A DNA stretch of 64,000 nt from Comamonas sp. JUb58. GTDB taxonomy: Bacteria > Pseudomonadota > Gammaproteobacteria > Burkholderiales > Burkholderiaceae_C. The stretch spans positions 124,001-188,000 of the forward strand of contig NZ_SOAL01000003.1 of NCBI RefSeq assembly GCF_004364775.1. Reading direction: 5' to 3'. Below are positions 30,714-40,083 of the stretch, piece after piece (the first letter of the stretch is position 1; each line of letters begins with the position of its first letter). The translations under genes and the position numbers were made by a program. The notes beneath the pieces were generated by a model that saw nothing but the letters and a program-made list of their open reading frames with translations, was not told the origin of the DNA and did not search any database.

Positions 30714-31661
30714 ATGAAGCAACGCTACTACGCCCTGTCCGCCTGCGCATTGGCTGCCGCCCTGTTGGTGGGCTGTGACCGCAGCAGCACATCGGCGCCT
30801 GCTGCGCCAGCCGCCAGCGCGCCCGCAGCAACCGCGCCGGCCGACACCCAACAGGCCGCACTGACCACCGAGGTCTTCAACCCGGGTGAGCAAGCGATCT
30901 TTGCCGTGTCGTCGGTGCTGGTGCAGGGCAAGACTGAAGTGCTGCTGATCGATGCGCAGTTCTCGGCCGAGCAGGCACGCAAGCTGGCCGACAAGATCAA
31001 GGCCACCGGCAAGCGCCTGACGACCATCTATATCAGCCATGGCGACCCGGACTTCTACTTTGGTCTGGACACCCTGCAGGCCGCTTTCCCAGAAGCCAAG
31101 ATTCTGGCCACGCCGCAGACCATTGCCCATATCGAGGCCACCAAGGACGAGAAGCTCAAGGTCTGGGGCCCGCAGCTGGGCGAGAACGCGCCCAAGCAGC
31201 TGGTGCTGCCCCAGCCGCTGCAGGGCGACAGCCTGCAGGTGGATGGCCAGACCTTGCAGCTGATTGGCCTTGATGGCCCGACGCCGGACCGCACGGTGGT
31301 CTGGATTCCGTCGATCAAGACGGTGGCAGGTGGCATCCCGGTGATGGCCGGTGAGCATGTCTGGATGGCCGACACCCAGACGCCGCAGTCGCACAGCGAC
31401 TGGCTGGCCACGCTGGCGCGCATCAAGGCGCTGGGCCCGGAGGTGGTGATCCCCGGCCACTTTGCCGGCGCGATGCCCGCTGGCACGGCGGCTGTGGACT
31501 TTACCGCCGACTACATCCGCGCCTTTGACGAGGAAACGGCCAAGGCCAAGGACGGCGCGGCGCTGGAAGCGGCGATGAAGCAGCGCTTTCCCAACCTGGG
31601 CGGCCTGGAAGGCCTGGCACTGAGCGCCAAGGTGGCCAAGGGCGAGATGCAGTGGCATTGA
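30714..31661 (+). CDS. metallo-beta-lactamase-fold lipoprotein (Vmh-like)
   Basis: 315 residues from the ATG at 30714. A lipobox (LAAALLVGC, Cys21) follows the hydrophobic N-terminus, then an alanine/proline linker, so it is probably anchored in the periplasmic leaflet of a membrane. The core has the MBL fold: VLLIDAQFSAEQARKLADKI, IYISHGDPDFYFGLDTLQAA, EHVWMADTQTP and VVIPGHFAGAM. The canonical HxHxDH is changed to HGDPDF, keeping the first His and the Asp but losing the second and third His, as in a divergent subgroup. Metal content and substrate are therefore uncertain. Last gene before a strong terminator. Confidence 0.85.
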   Translation: MKQRYYALSACALAAALLVGCDRSSTSAPAAPAASAPAATAPADTQQAALTTEVFNPGEQAIFAVSSVLVQGKTEVLLIDAQFSAEQARKLADKIKATGKRLTTIYISHGDPDFYFGLDTLQAAFPEAKILATPQTIAHIEATKDEKLKVWGPQLGENAPKQLVLPQPLQGDSLQVDGQTLQLIGLDGPTPDRTVVWIPSIKTVAGGIPVMAGEHVWMADTQTPQSHSDWLATLARIKALGPEVVIPGHFAGAMPAGTAAVDFTADYIRAFDEETAKAKDGAALEAAMKQRFPNLGGLEGLALSAKVAKGEMQWH

Positions 31662-31688
31662 TCCAACGCCGCTAAGGCCTGCAGCACG

Positions 31689-31734
31689 GCACCCCGGCGG
31701 GATCGGCTATCCCCGCCGGGGTGCATTGCTTTTT
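31689..31734 (+). terminator. strong intrinsic terminator before lepA
   Basis: A perfect 13-base-pair GC-rich stem (31689-31701 with 31712-31724) with a 10-base loop, followed within a few bases by five T. It ends the upstream cluster and isolates lepA. A TACAAT hexamer follows at 31738-31743. Confidence 0.9.
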
Positions 31735-31816
31735 GCCTACAATGCGTGTTTTGGCTGGAATCTCCAGCCCCTTTGGCGTGCGCGCCAGATTCCAGGCCTT
31801 TTTCCGTTGTTTGTTA

Positions 31817-33625
31817 ATGCAGCACATTCGTAATTTTTCCATCATTGCCCATATTGACCATGGCAAGTCGACCTTGGCGGACCGCCTGATCCAATATTGC
31901 GGAGGCTTGGCCGAGCGCGACATGGAGGCGCAGGTGCTGGACTCGATGGACATCGAGAAAGAGCGCGGTATCACCATCAAGGCGCAGACCGCCGCCTTGC
32001 AGTACAAGGCCAAGGACGGCAAGGTCTACAACCTGAACCTGATCGACACCCCCGGCCACGTGGACTTCTCCTATGAAGTCTCGCGTTCGCTGTCGGCCTG
32101 CGAAGGCGCGCTGCTGGTGGTCGATGCCTCTCAGGGCGTGGAAGCGCAGACGGTGGCCAACTGCTACACCGCGCTGGACCTGGGCGTGGAAGTGTTCGCC
32201 GTGCTCAACAAGATGGATCTGCCCAATGCAGACCCGGACAATGCCAAGGCCGAGATCGAGGACGTGATCGGCATTGATGCCAGCGACGCGATTCCCTGCT
32301 CGGCCAAGACCGGCATGGGCATTGAAGAAATTCTGGAAGCCGTGGTGGCCAAGGTGCCGCCACCCAAGGGTGCGCCCGAAGCGCCTCTGCGGGCGATGAT
32401 CGTGGACAGCTGGTTTGACCCCTATGTGGGCGTCGTGATGCTGGTGCGCGTGGTCGATGGCCAGCTCAAGAAGAATGAGCGCTTCAAGATGATGGCCACC
32501 GGTGCGGCCTATGAAGCCAACAGCCTGGGCGTTTTCACGCCCGCCAATGAGCCGCGCGATGTGCTCAAGGCCGGTGAGGTGGGCTACATCATTGCCGGCA
32601 TCAAGGAGCTGAAGGCCGCCAAGGTGGGTGACACCATCACCCTGGAAAAGAAGCTGCCCAACAACCTGGGCCCCGCCAGCGCGCCGCTGCCGGGCTTCAA
32701 GGAAGTCAAATCCCAGGTGTTTGCCGGCCTGTACCCGACCGAGGCCTCCGAATACGACCAGCTGCGTGATGCGCTGGAAAAACTGCAGCTCAACGATGCA
32801 GCGCTGCAGTACGAGCCCGAAGTGTCGCAGGCGCTGGGCTTTGGCTTCCGTTGCGGCTTCCTGGGCCTGCTGCACATGGAAATCGTGCAGGAGCGCCTGG
32901 AGCGCGAGTTCGACCAGGACCTGATCACCACCGCGCCCAGCGTGGTCTACCAGGTGCTCAAGGCCGATGGCGAGATCATCGATGTGGAAAACCCCTCGAA
33001 GATGCCCGATGCCGGCCGTCTGGAAGAAGTGCGGGAACCGATCGTGACCGTGCACCTCTATATGCCCCAGGACTATGTGGGCCCGGTGATGACCTTGGCG
33101 AACCAGAAGCGCGGTGTCCAGATGGACATGGCCTACCACGGCCGCCAGGTGATGCTCACCTATGAGATGCCGCTGGGCGAAATCGTGCTGGACTTCTTTG
33201 ACAAGCTCAAATCGGTCTCGCGCGGCTATGCCTCGATGGACTACGAGTTCAAGGAATACCGGGCTTCTGACGTTGTCAAGGTCGACATTCTGCTCAACGG
33301 CGAAAAGGTGGACGCACTGTCCATCATCGTGCACCGTTCGCAGTCGGTCTACCGGGGTCGTGCGGTGGTGGCCAAGATGCGCGAAATCATCAGCCGCCAG
33401 ATGTTCGATGTGGCGATCCAGGCGGCGATTGGTGCCAACATCATCGCCCGCGAAACCGTCAAGGCGATGCGCAAGAACGTGCTGGCCAAGTGCTATGGTG
33501 GCGACATCACGCGTAAGCGCAAGCTGCTGGAAAAGCAGAAGGCCGGTAAGAAGCGCATGAAACAGATCGGCTCGGTCGAAGTGCCCCAAGAGGCATTCCT
33601 GGCGATTCTGCAAGTGGACGATTAA
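31817..33625 (+). CDS. lepA: elongation factor 4 (back-translocating GTPase LepA)
   Basis: 602 residues, the standard length. Ribosome-associated GTPase that influences translocation and ribosome assembly. The ATG at 31817 gives [20 protein letters not shown] with G1 AHIDHGKST, and the G-domain continues with [16 protein letters not shown] and NKMDLP. After EF-G-like domains comes the LepA-specific C-terminal domain ([20 protein letters not shown]). The in-frame upstream extension has no LepA sequence. Heads the conserved lepA-lepB-DUF4845-rnc-era series; lepB starts 26 bases later. Confidence 0.98.
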   Translation: MQHIRNFSIIAHIDHGKSTLADRLIQYCGGLAERDMEAQVLDSMDIEKERGITIKAQTAALQYKAKDGKVYNLNLIDTPGHVDFSYEVSRSLSACEGALLVVDASQGVEAQTVANCYTALDLGVEVFAVLNKMDLPNADPDNAKAEIEDVIGIDASDAIPCSAKTGMGIEEILEAVVAKVPPPKGAPEAPLRAMIVDSWFDPYVGVVMLVRVVDGQLKKNERFKMMATGAAYEANSLGVFTPANEPRDVLKAGEVGYIIAGIKELKAAKVGDTITLEKKLPNNLGPASAPLPGFKEVKSQVFAGLYPTEASEYDQLRDALEKLQLNDAALQYEPEVSQALGFGFRCGFLGLLHMEIVQERLEREFDQDLITTAPSVVYQVLKADGEIIDVENPSKMPDAGRLEEVREPIVTVHLYMPQDYVGPVMTLANQKRGVQMDMAYHGRQVMLTYEMPLGEIVLDFFDKLKSVSRGYASMDYEFKEYRASDVVKVDILLNGEKVDALSIIVHRSQSVYRGRAVVAKMREIISRQMFDVAIQAAIGANIIARETVKAMRKNVLAKCYGGDITRKRKLLEKQKAGKKRMKQIGSVEVPQEAFLAILQVDD

Positions 33626-33651
33626 GAAGAGAAGAAGCCAAAAGCAAAGCT

Positions 33652-34620
33652 ATGCAACTCCTGACAACACTGATTCTGGCCGCCTTTGTGGCCTATATGG
33701 GCGCCTGGTACAGCGGCGCGATCGAAGGCAATTTTGCACTGCTGCTGTTTTTGGCCACGGTGATCACCGGCGCCTACTGGCTGGCGGAGCGCTTTTACTT
33801 CTTCCCCCGGCGCCAGGCGGCTGCTGCGCAGCTGGAGGTCTCGGCGGCTGAGCGGCGCAAGCAGCTCGATGCCCAGGGTATCGACAAGGTCGATGGCGAT
33901 GATCTGCAAGAGGGCAAGACCCGCTTGTTGATGCAGCCCTGGTGGCTGGACTGGACCGCTGGCCTGTTCCCGGTGATCGCCGTGGTCTTCGTGCTGCGCT
34001 CCTTCCTGTTCGAGCCCTTCAAAATTCCGTCGGGGTCGATGATCCCCACCTTGCAGATCGGCGACCTGATCCTGGTCAACAAGTTCACCTACGGCGTGCG
34101 TCTGCCGGTGATCAACAAGAAGATCACCGAAGGCAATGCTCCCAAGCGCGGCGATGTGATGGTGTTCCGCTACCCACCACAGCCCAGCATGGACTACATC
34201 AAACGTGTGGTCGGTGTGCCTGGTGACGAGGTGGCCTACATCAACAAGCGCCTGACCATCAATGGCAAGGTCGTGCCGACCACCAACCAGCCCGATTACT
34301 TCGAGCAGGATGCGATGCGCTACTTCAAGCAGATTGAAGAGCAGCTGGGTGACAAGCCACACCGCTCCATCATCAACCCGGACGTGCCCAATTTCGTCCA
34401 GGGCGTGACGGACTTCAAGTACAAGGAAAACTGCCGCTACAGTGTGGAAGGCGTGACCTGCAAGGTGCCCGAAGGCCATTACTTCATGATGGGCGACAAC
34501 CGCGACAACTCGTTGGATTCCCGTTACTGGGGCTTTGTGCCAGATGCCAATATTGTCGGCCGGGCCTTCTTTGTCTGGATGAATTTCGGTAACATCAAGC
34601 GTATCGGACCGTTTAACTAA
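33652..34620 (+). CDS. lepB: signal peptidase I
   Basis: Inner-membrane serine protease that removes signal peptides from exported proteins. 322 residues. Two membrane segments precede the catalytic part: residues about 4-22 plus 28-46 (LLLFLATVITGAYWLAERFY) and about 100-118 (WTAGLFPVIAVVFVLRSFLF). The catalytic Ser129 is in IPSGSMIPTLQIGD and Lys184 in DYIKRVVGVPGDEV. MGDNRDNSLDSRYWGFVP is the conserved box E. Third gene-order element after lepA, as in many proteobacteria; a short DUF4845 gene follows 25 bases later. Confidence 0.97.
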   Translation: MQLLTTLILAAFVAYMGAWYSGAIEGNFALLLFLATVITGAYWLAERFYFFPRRQAAAAQLEVSAAERRKQLDAQGIDKVDGDDLQEGKTRLLMQPWWLDWTAGLFPVIAVVFVLRSFLFEPFKIPSGSMIPTLQIGDLILVNKFTYGVRLPVINKKITEGNAPKRGDVMVFRYPPQPSMDYIKRVVGVPGDEVAYINKRLTINGKVVPTTNQPDYFEQDAMRYFKQIEEQLGDKPHRSIINPDVPNFVQGVTDFKYKENCRYSVEGVTCKVPEGHYFMMGDNRDNSLDSRYWGFVPDANIVGRAFFVWMNFGNIKRIGPFN

Positions 34621-34645
34621 AAAAGTTTTCTAAGAGGGATTGACT

Positions 34646-35014
34646 ATGCAGGCTATGAAACACGCACCACGACACCGCCAACGCGGCATGTCGTTCATCG
34701 GTGTGGTGCTCTGGGGTTTCATCATCGTGGCTCTGGCCATTGTGGGCAGCAAGGCAGTCCCTGTCGTGATCGAGAACATGAACATCAAGAAGGCAGCGGT
34801 CAAGGCCGCGCGCCAGGGCACGACGGTGCAGGAAGTGCGCGCCAGCTACGAGCGTTCGCAGGCGATTGATGACATGACCTCGGTCAAACCCAGTGATTTG
34901 GAAGTGACCAAGGACACGGACGGCAAGATTGTGGTGTCGTACAGCTACGAGCGGGACATTCCGCTGTACGGACCCGTCTTTCTGGTCTTCCGTTTTAACG
35001 ATAGTGTGAAGTAG
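34646..35014 (+). CDS. DUF4845 domain membrane protein
   Basis: 122 residues from the ATG at 34646 with an AGAGGG ribosome binding site. The N-terminus is basic, then a pilin-like GMSFIGVVLWGFIIVALAIV membrane segment (residues 15-34) precedes a small extracytoplasmic domain (VPVVIENMNIKKAAVKAA; IVVSYSYERDIPLYGPVFLV). The family is found mostly between lepB and rnc and has no established function. Its TAG stop directly abuts the GTG start of rnc. Confidence 0.88.
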   Translation: MQAMKHAPRHRQRGMSFIGVVLWGFIIVALAIVGSKAVPVVIENMNIKKAAVKAARQGTTVQEVRASYERSQAIDDMTSVKPSDLEVTKDTDGKIVVSYSYERDIPLYGPVFLVFRFNDSVK

Positions 35015-35698
35015 GTGGAATCAGAACTCAGTCGATTGCAGGAACGCCTGCAGTATTCTTTTGCGAACGGTGCGTTGCTGCAGCGAGCGGTAACGCACCG
35101 TAGTTTTTGTGCGGATCACAATGAGCGCCTGGAGTTTCTGGGTGACTCGGTGCTGGGCCTGGCGGTGTCGACGATGCTGTTCCAGAAGCTCAAGGGCACC
35201 CCGGAGGGCGAGCTTTCGCGCATGCGTGCCAACCTGGTCAAGCAAGACACCTTGCACCAGATTGCACTGCGCCTGCAGCTGGCCAAGGTGCTGCGCCTGG
35301 GCGAAGGCGAGTCCAAATCGGGCGGGCGCGAGCGCCCCTCGATCCTTGCCGATGCGGTCGAGGCGATTATTGGAGCGGTTTACTTGGATGCCGGCTATAC
35401 GCAGGCCGAGGCGATCGTGCATCATCTCTACGAGCGTGTAGAGATCTCGCAGCATATGCCCGCCGCGTCCAAGGATGCCAAGACGGCGCTGCAGGAGTGG
35501 CTGCAGGCACGCAAGAAATCGGTGCCGGAGTATGTGGTGACCGGCACAACCGGGGCTGCGCATGCGCAGACCTTCCATGTCGACTGCGTGGTGCCGGCCT
35601 TCCAGGCCCGCAGCGAAGGCGCTGGCGCATCGCGCCGTGCAGCCGAGCAGGCGGCAGCCGCCATCATGTTGCAACAACTGCAGACCCAGCATCGCTAA
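35015..35698 (+). CDS. rnc: ribonuclease III
   Basis: Double-stranded-RNA endonuclease for rRNA and mRNA processing. 227 residues from a GTG that immediately follows the DUF4845 stop. The catalytic signature [15 protein letters not shown] is at residues 37-51 and the second acidic motif is in [17 protein letters not shown]. The C-terminal double-stranded-RNA-binding domain starts near residue 153 ([20 protein letters not shown]) and ends with [20 protein letters not shown]. Cytoplasmic. Cotranscribed with lepB upstream and era downstream. Confidence 0.97.
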   Translation: MESELSRLQERLQYSFANGALLQRAVTHRSFCADHNERLEFLGDSVLGLAVSTMLFQKLKGTPEGELSRMRANLVKQDTLHQIALRLQLAKVLRLGEGESKSGGRERPSILADAVEAIIGAVYLDAGYTQAEAIVHHLYERVEISQHMPAASKDAKTALQEWLQARKKSVPEYVVTGTTGAAHAQTFHVDCVVPAFQARSEGAGASRRAAEQAAAAIMLQQLQTQHR

Positions 35699-35705
35699 GC
35701 TTTTT

Positions 35706-36782
35706 ATGACCTCGAAAAAAACCCCATCTCCAAGCGCTGCTGGCCAAGAACCTGCAGAGCTCTTGCCTTCGGGCCAGACCCTCTCTGACCTGGACGCGAT
35801 GCTGGCAGCCGCCAAGCCCGGTGCGACCGTGGCCCGCGTCAGCGCCCCCGATGCCGAGCAGGCCGAGGCGCCCGCCGCGCCCACCGGCCCGCAGCGCTGC
35901 GGCCTGATTGCCATCGTCGGCAAGCCCAACGTGGGCAAGTCCACCTTGATGAATGCGCTGGTTGGCCAGAAGATCTCGATCACCTCGCGCAAGGCGCAGA
36001 CCACGCGCCACCGTATCACCGGTATCCGCACAAAGGACAACACCCAGTTCGTCTTTGTCGATACGCCCGGTTTCCAGACCCGCCATTCGCGTGCCTTGAA
36101 CAAGTCGCTCAACAAGACGGTGATGGGCGCCATCGGCGATGTGGACCTGATCCTGTTTGTGGTGGAAGCGGGCAGCTTCACCCTGGCCGATGCCAAGGTG
36201 CTGTCGCTGTTCAAGCCCGGCATTCCGACCCTGCTGATCGCCAACAAGCTCGACACCGTGCACCGCCGCCATGAGATTGCGCCCTGGCTGCGCGACATGC
36301 AGGAGCGCCATCCCTTTGCCGAGTTCGTGCCGATGTCGGCCAAGAACAAGGGCGATATCGATCGCCTGTTCGGCATCTGCGAAAAATACCTGCCTGAGCA
36401 GGCCTGGTTCTATGGACCGGAAGAGCTGACCGACCGCAGCGAGAAGTTCCTGGCGTCCGAGACCGTGCGCGAAAAGCTCTTCCGCTTTACCGGCGATGAG
36501 CTGCCCTACACCTCGACGGTGGTCATCGACAAGTTCGACGAAGAGCCCAGCAAGACGCATGGCCGCTTCATGCGCATTGCCGCGACCATCGTTGTCGAGC
36601 GCGATGGCCACAAGGCCATGGTGATTGGCGAGAAGGGCGAAAAGCTCAAGCGCATCAGCACCGAAGCACGCCAGGAGCTGGAAAAGCTGCTCAATGCCAA
36701 GGTGTTCCTGGAAGTCTGGGTCAAGGTCAAGTCCGGCTGGGCCGATGACGAGGCCCGGGTCAAGTCCTTCGGCTACGAATAA
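35706..36782 (+). CDS. era: GTPase Era with N-terminal extension
   Basis: Essential GTPase that binds 16S rRNA and assists 30S maturation. 358 residues from the ATG at 35706. G1 is GKPNVGKST (residues 72-80), then [14 protein letters not shown] and NKLD, and the C-terminal KH domain contains [20 protein letters not shown]. The first 60 residues (proline, alanine and serine rich, e.g. [18 protein letters not shown]) precede the usual Era start, giving a protein about 57 residues longer than E. coli Era at this end. It begins 7 bases after the rnc stop. Confidence 0.97.
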   Translation: MTSKKTPSPSAAGQEPAELLPSGQTLSDLDAMLAAAKPGATVARVSAPDAEQAEAPAAPTGPQRCGLIAIVGKPNVGKSTLMNALVGQKISITSRKAQTTRHRITGIRTKDNTQFVFVDTPGFQTRHSRALNKSLNKTVMGAIGDVDLILFVVEAGSFTLADAKVLSLFKPGIPTLLIANKLDTVHRRHEIAPWLRDMQERHPFAEFVPMSAKNKGDIDRLFGICEKYLPEQAWFYGPEELTDRSEKFLASETVREKLFRFTGDELPYTSTVVIDKFDEEPSKTHGRFMRIAATIVVERDGHKAMVIGEKGEKLKRISTEARQELEKLLNAKVFLEVWVKVKSGWADDEARVKSFGYE

Positions 36783-36900
36783 GCGCCAAGGGGCGCAACA
36801 CCGGCGCACAGCAGCCTGCTGTGCCCGGCTGGCTCGCAGCGCCTTGTACCTGACCTCTTCTGTGGCCCCACCGGGGTCACGTACTGCAACCCCCTGAGCC

Positions 36901-37662
36901 ATGGCTGTCAAGCGCGTCAACGAGGAACCGGCCTACATCCTGCACCGGTACGACTGGAGCGAATCCAGCCTGGTGCTGGAGTGCTTTACCCGGCACCGGG
37001 GACGCGTGGCCCTGGTCGCCAAGGGCGTCAAAAAACCCACCTCCAATTTTCGGCCGGTGCTGCTGGCCTTGCAGCCGTTGCGCCTGTCCTGGGGCATTGC
37101 GGGCGAGGGCGCCTCGGACATCCACACGCTCAAAAGCGCCGAATGGGTCGGCGGCCACACCATGCCGGTGGGCGGTGGCCTGCTCTCGGGCCTCTACCTC
37201 AATGAGCTGCTGATGCGCCTGCTGGCGCGTGAAGACCCCTTTGCCAACCTGTTCGACATCTATGCCGGCGTGGTGCGGGTGCTGGCCACCGACCATGGCG
37301 AGGTGCTCGAACCGGTGCTGCGCGCCTTTGAGCTGCTGCTGCTGCGTGAGCTGGGCCTGCTGCCATCGCTGGCGGCGCAAACCCTGTCGCTGCAGCCGCT
37401 GCAAGCCAGCACCCGCTATGTGCTGGTGCCCGATGCCGGCCTGCGCGAGGCCCATGGGCAGGACAGGGCAGGGCTCAGCGGTGCACAATGGGAAGGCCTG
37501 GAGGAAGCGCTGTCCGCAGCAAACCCCTATCCTGCGGTCCTGAGGGCTTGCGTGTTGTGCGCCGGAGAGTTAAAAGTTCAGTTGCGTACGCTGCTGCAAC
37601 ACCATTGTGGTCAGCCGGTATTGCGTACGCGCCAGTTGATGATGGATATCCAATCACTATGA
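36901..37662 (+). CDS. recO: DNA repair protein RecO
   Basis: Part of the RecFOR pathway, loading RecA on gapped DNA. 253 residues with the N-terminal OB-fold ([39 protein letters not shown]), then the helical domain ([52 protein letters not shown]). The zinc-binding cysteines of some RecO proteins are not obvious apart from [12 protein letters not shown]. The stop overlaps the pdxJ start by four bases (ATGA). Confidence 0.93.
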   Translation: MAVKRVNEEPAYILHRYDWSESSLVLECFTRHRGRVALVAKGVKKPTSNFRPVLLALQPLRLSWGIAGEGASDIHTLKSAEWVGGHTMPVGGGLLSGLYLNELLMRLLAREDPFANLFDIYAGVVRVLATDHGEVLEPVLRAFELLLLRELGLLPSLAAQTLSLQPLQASTRYVLVPDAGLREAHGQDRAGLSGAQWEGLEEALSAANPYPAVLRACVLCAGELKVQLRTLLQHHCGQPVLRTRQLMMDIQSL

Positions 37663-38429
37663 CTACCCCCGTGAAAACTGCCCTGTCTATCAACCTCAAC
37701 AAGGTGGCACTGGTGCGTAACACCCGCCATCTGGACATCCCCAGCGTGACGCGTGCGGCACGTCTGTGCCTGGAAGCGGGCGCGCAGGGGATCACCGTGC
37801 ACCCGCGCCCGGACGAGCGCCACATCCGCCCTGGCGATGTGGAGAAGCTGGCGGACGTGATCGCCACCTGGCCGGTCAAGCGCGAGTACAACATCGAAGG
37901 CAATCCTTTCCAGAACCTGATGGGCTATGTGCGCCAGTACCGTCCGCACCAGGCCACCTTTGTGCCTGATGGCGAAGACCAGTTCACCAGCGACCATGGC
38001 TGGAACTTTCCGCAGGATGCCGAGCGCCTCAAGCCCCTGATTGACGAGTGCAAGGCTTTGGGCGTGCGCGTGAGCCTGTTCATGGACCCGATCCCGGAGC
38101 AGATGGTCGCTGCCAAGGCCGTGGGCGCCGACCGGGTCGAGCTGTACACCGAGCCCTATGCGGCCGCCTTTGGCACGCCCGAGCAAGGCACGCAGCTGGC
38201 GCGCTACGTGGCTGCTGCCAAGGCCGCACAGGCCGTCGGCCTGGGCGTCAATGCCGGCCATGACCTGAGCCTGCGCAACCTCACTCCCTTTGTGACCCAT
38301 GTGCCCCAGGTGCTGGAAGTGTCGATCGGCCACGCCTTTGTGACCGATGCGCTGGAGATGGGCTACGCCGAAGCCGTGCGCGCCTACCGCCGCTCGCTCG
38401 ATGCCCGCGCCGATGGCGTGCTGCTCTAA
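37659..38429 (+). CDS. pdxJ: pyridoxine 5'-phosphate synthase
   Basis: Condenses 1-deoxy-D-xylulose 5-phosphate with 3-amino-2-oxopropyl phosphate to make pyridoxine 5'-phosphate, the last ring-forming step of the DXP-dependent vitamin B6 pathway. 256 residues, TIM barrel. Recognisable motifs are [45 protein letters not shown] and [15 protein letters not shown]. The ATG at 37659 overlaps the recO stop. Classic recO-pdxJ-acpS order. Confidence 0.97.
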   Translation: MTTPVKTALSINLNKVALVRNTRHLDIPSVTRAARLCLEAGAQGITVHPRPDERHIRPGDVEKLADVIATWPVKREYNIEGNPFQNLMGYVRQYRPHQATFVPDGEDQFTSDHGWNFPQDAERLKPLIDECKALGVRVSLFMDPIPEQMVAAKAVGADRVELYTEPYAAAFGTPEQGTQLARYVAAAKAAQAVGLGVNAGHDLSLRNLTPFVTHVPQVLEVSIGHAFVTDALEMGYAEAVRAYRRSLDARADGVLL

Positions 38430-38449
38430 GCCCGCAGGTTGGTGACAGC

Positions 38450-38842
38450 ATGATCTACGGTATTGGCACCGACATCTGCGACATCCGCCGCATCCGCGCG
38501 ACCCTGGAGCGCCAGGGCGAGCGCTTTGCCCACAAGGTGCTGGCCGAGGGCGAACTGGCCGTCTGGCGCCGCCGCAGCGAGCGCTGGCCCGACCGGGGCG
38601 TGCGCTACATGGCCACGCGCTTTTCGGCCAAGGAGGCCTTCAGCAAGGCCGTGGGCCTGGGCATGCGCATGCCGATGACCTGGCGCAATTGCGAGGTCAT
38701 CAACCTGCCCAGCGGCAAGCCCGGCATCCGGCTGCATGGCGAGCTGGCGACCTGGTTCGAGGCGCAAGGGCTGACCGCCCATATCACCGTGACCGACGAG
38801 GTCGACTACGCCGCCAGCTTTTGCGTGGTCGAGAAGCTCTGA
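38450..38842 (+). CDS. acpS: holo-[acyl-carrier-protein] synthase
   Basis: Transfers the 4'-phosphopantetheine arm of CoA to apo-ACP. 130 residues, with [20 protein letters not shown] (metal-binding Asp8) at the start and [18 protein letters not shown] (metal-binding Glu) near residue 61. [20 protein letters not shown] and the C-terminal [10 protein letters not shown] complete the fold. It starts 20 bases after pdxJ. Confidence 0.96.
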   Translation: MIYGIGTDICDIRRIRATLERQGERFAHKVLAEGELAVWRRRSERWPDRGVRYMATRFSAKEAFSKAVGLGMRMPMTWRNCEVINLPSGKPGIRLHGELATWFEAQGLTAHITVTDEVDYAASFCVVEKL

Positions 38843-38897
38843 CTCCCGATTTCTCGGGCCCTGCCGGGCCCGTTTCTGACTTTTCCGCACCCCTCCC

Positions 38898-39983
38898 ATG
38901 CACGCTCCTCTGATCATTGATATCGCCGGCAAGGCCCTGACCGATGCCGACCGCGCCCGCCTGGCCCACCCGCTGGTCGGGGGCATCATCCTGTTTGCCC
39001 GCAACTGGGAGAGCCGCTCGGCGCTGGTGCAGCTGTGCGCGCAGATCAAGGCCATCAAGCCCGATCTGCTGATCTGTGTGGACCATGAAGGCGGGCGCGT
39101 GCAGCGCTTCCGTACGGATGGCTTCACGCACCTGCCATCGATGCGGCATTTTGGCCAGATGTGGATGGACGACGGCGAAGGCAGCAAGCACCGCCCGGGC
39201 AGCGGCGCAATGCGGGCGATGAATGCCGCCACCGCTGCCGGCTATGTGCTGGGCGCCGAGTTGCGGGCCTGCGCGGTGGATTTCAGCTTCACCCCGGTGC
39301 TGGATCTGGACTATGGTGAAAGCTCGGTCATCGGTGACCGCAGCTTTCACCGCGACCCGCGCGTGGTGGCGATGCTGGCCAAGAGCCTCATGCATGGCCT
39401 GCTGCAGGCGGGCATGGGCAACTGCGGCAAGCATTTCCCCGGCCATGGCTTTGTCAAGGCCGATTCGCATGTCGATATCCCCGTTGATGGGCGCAGCCTG
39501 AGCGCCATCCTGGCCGAGGATGCCGCGCCTTACCCCTGGCTGAGCAGCGTGCTGACGGCCGTGATGCCCGCGCATGTGATTTATCCCAAGGTGGACAAGC
39601 GCCCGGCCGGCTTCAGCGAGAAATGGCTCAAGGACGTGCTGCGCAGCCGCCTGCGCTACGACGGTGCGATCTTCAGCGATGACCTGAGCATGGAGGGCGC
39701 GCGCCGCATCAATGGCAGCCTGATCAGCTATACCGAAGCCGCGCTGGCCGCCTTGTCTGCCGGCTGCGACATGGTGCTGCTGTGCAACCAGAGCCTGGGC
39801 CTGGGCGCCCATGTGGATGAGCTGCTCGACGGCATGGACGACGCGCTGCGCAGTGGCCGCTGGCAGCCGGACGAGGATTCGGAATCGCGCCGCCTGGCGC
39901 TGCTGCCCGAGACCGTGCCCCAGCCCTGGGATGAGCTGATGCGCCAGCCGGCCTACCAGGACGCGCTGGACCTGCTGGGCTGA
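38898..39983 (+). CDS. nagZ: beta-N-acetylhexosaminidase (cell-wall recycling)
   Basis: Cytoplasmic glycoside hydrolase family 3 enzyme that removes GlcNAc from anhydro-muropeptides during peptidoglycan recycling. 361 residues. Motifs are LVGGIILFARNWES, LICVDHEGGRVQRF, FTPVLDLDYGESSVIGDR, the GH3 signature GKHFPGHGFVKADSHVD near residue 177 with the catalytic His on its mobile loop, and the nucleophile region AIFSDDLSMEGA. It follows acpS by 55 bases and closes the lepA-to-nagZ series. Confidence 0.96.
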   Translation: MHAPLIIDIAGKALTDADRARLAHPLVGGIILFARNWESRSALVQLCAQIKAIKPDLLICVDHEGGRVQRFRTDGFTHLPSMRHFGQMWMDDGEGSKHRPGSGAMRAMNAATAAGYVLGAELRACAVDFSFTPVLDLDYGESSVIGDRSFHRDPRVVAMLAKSLMHGLLQAGMGNCGKHFPGHGFVKADSHVDIPVDGRSLSAILAEDAAPYPWLSSVLTAVMPAHVIYPKVDKRPAGFSEKWLKDVLRSRLRYDGAIFSDDLSMEGARRINGSLISYTEAALAALSAGCDMVLLCNQSLGLGAHVDELLDGMDDALRSGRWQPDEDSESRRLALLPETVPQPWDELMRQPAYQDALDLLG

Positions 39984-40083
39984 GCGGGAAGGGCTCCTAC
40001 GTTGCTGGCTGAGGTGGCGCTTTAAGCCTCGCCTCAGCCCCGTCCTCTAGATTGCTCTCTGACCCCACGAATGGCAGAGAGCT

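Noticed and set aside
31738-31743. TACAAT as a lepA promoter -10
   Set aside because: No acceptable -35 lies 16-18 bases upstream, where the terminator stem sits; not called.
31814-33613. 599-codon minus-strand open frame
   Set aside because: Antisense shadow of lepA.
39990-40060. Partial inverted repeat between nagZ and the SbmA-like gene
   Set aside because: Short, interrupted stem without a T-run; not convincing as a terminator or operator.
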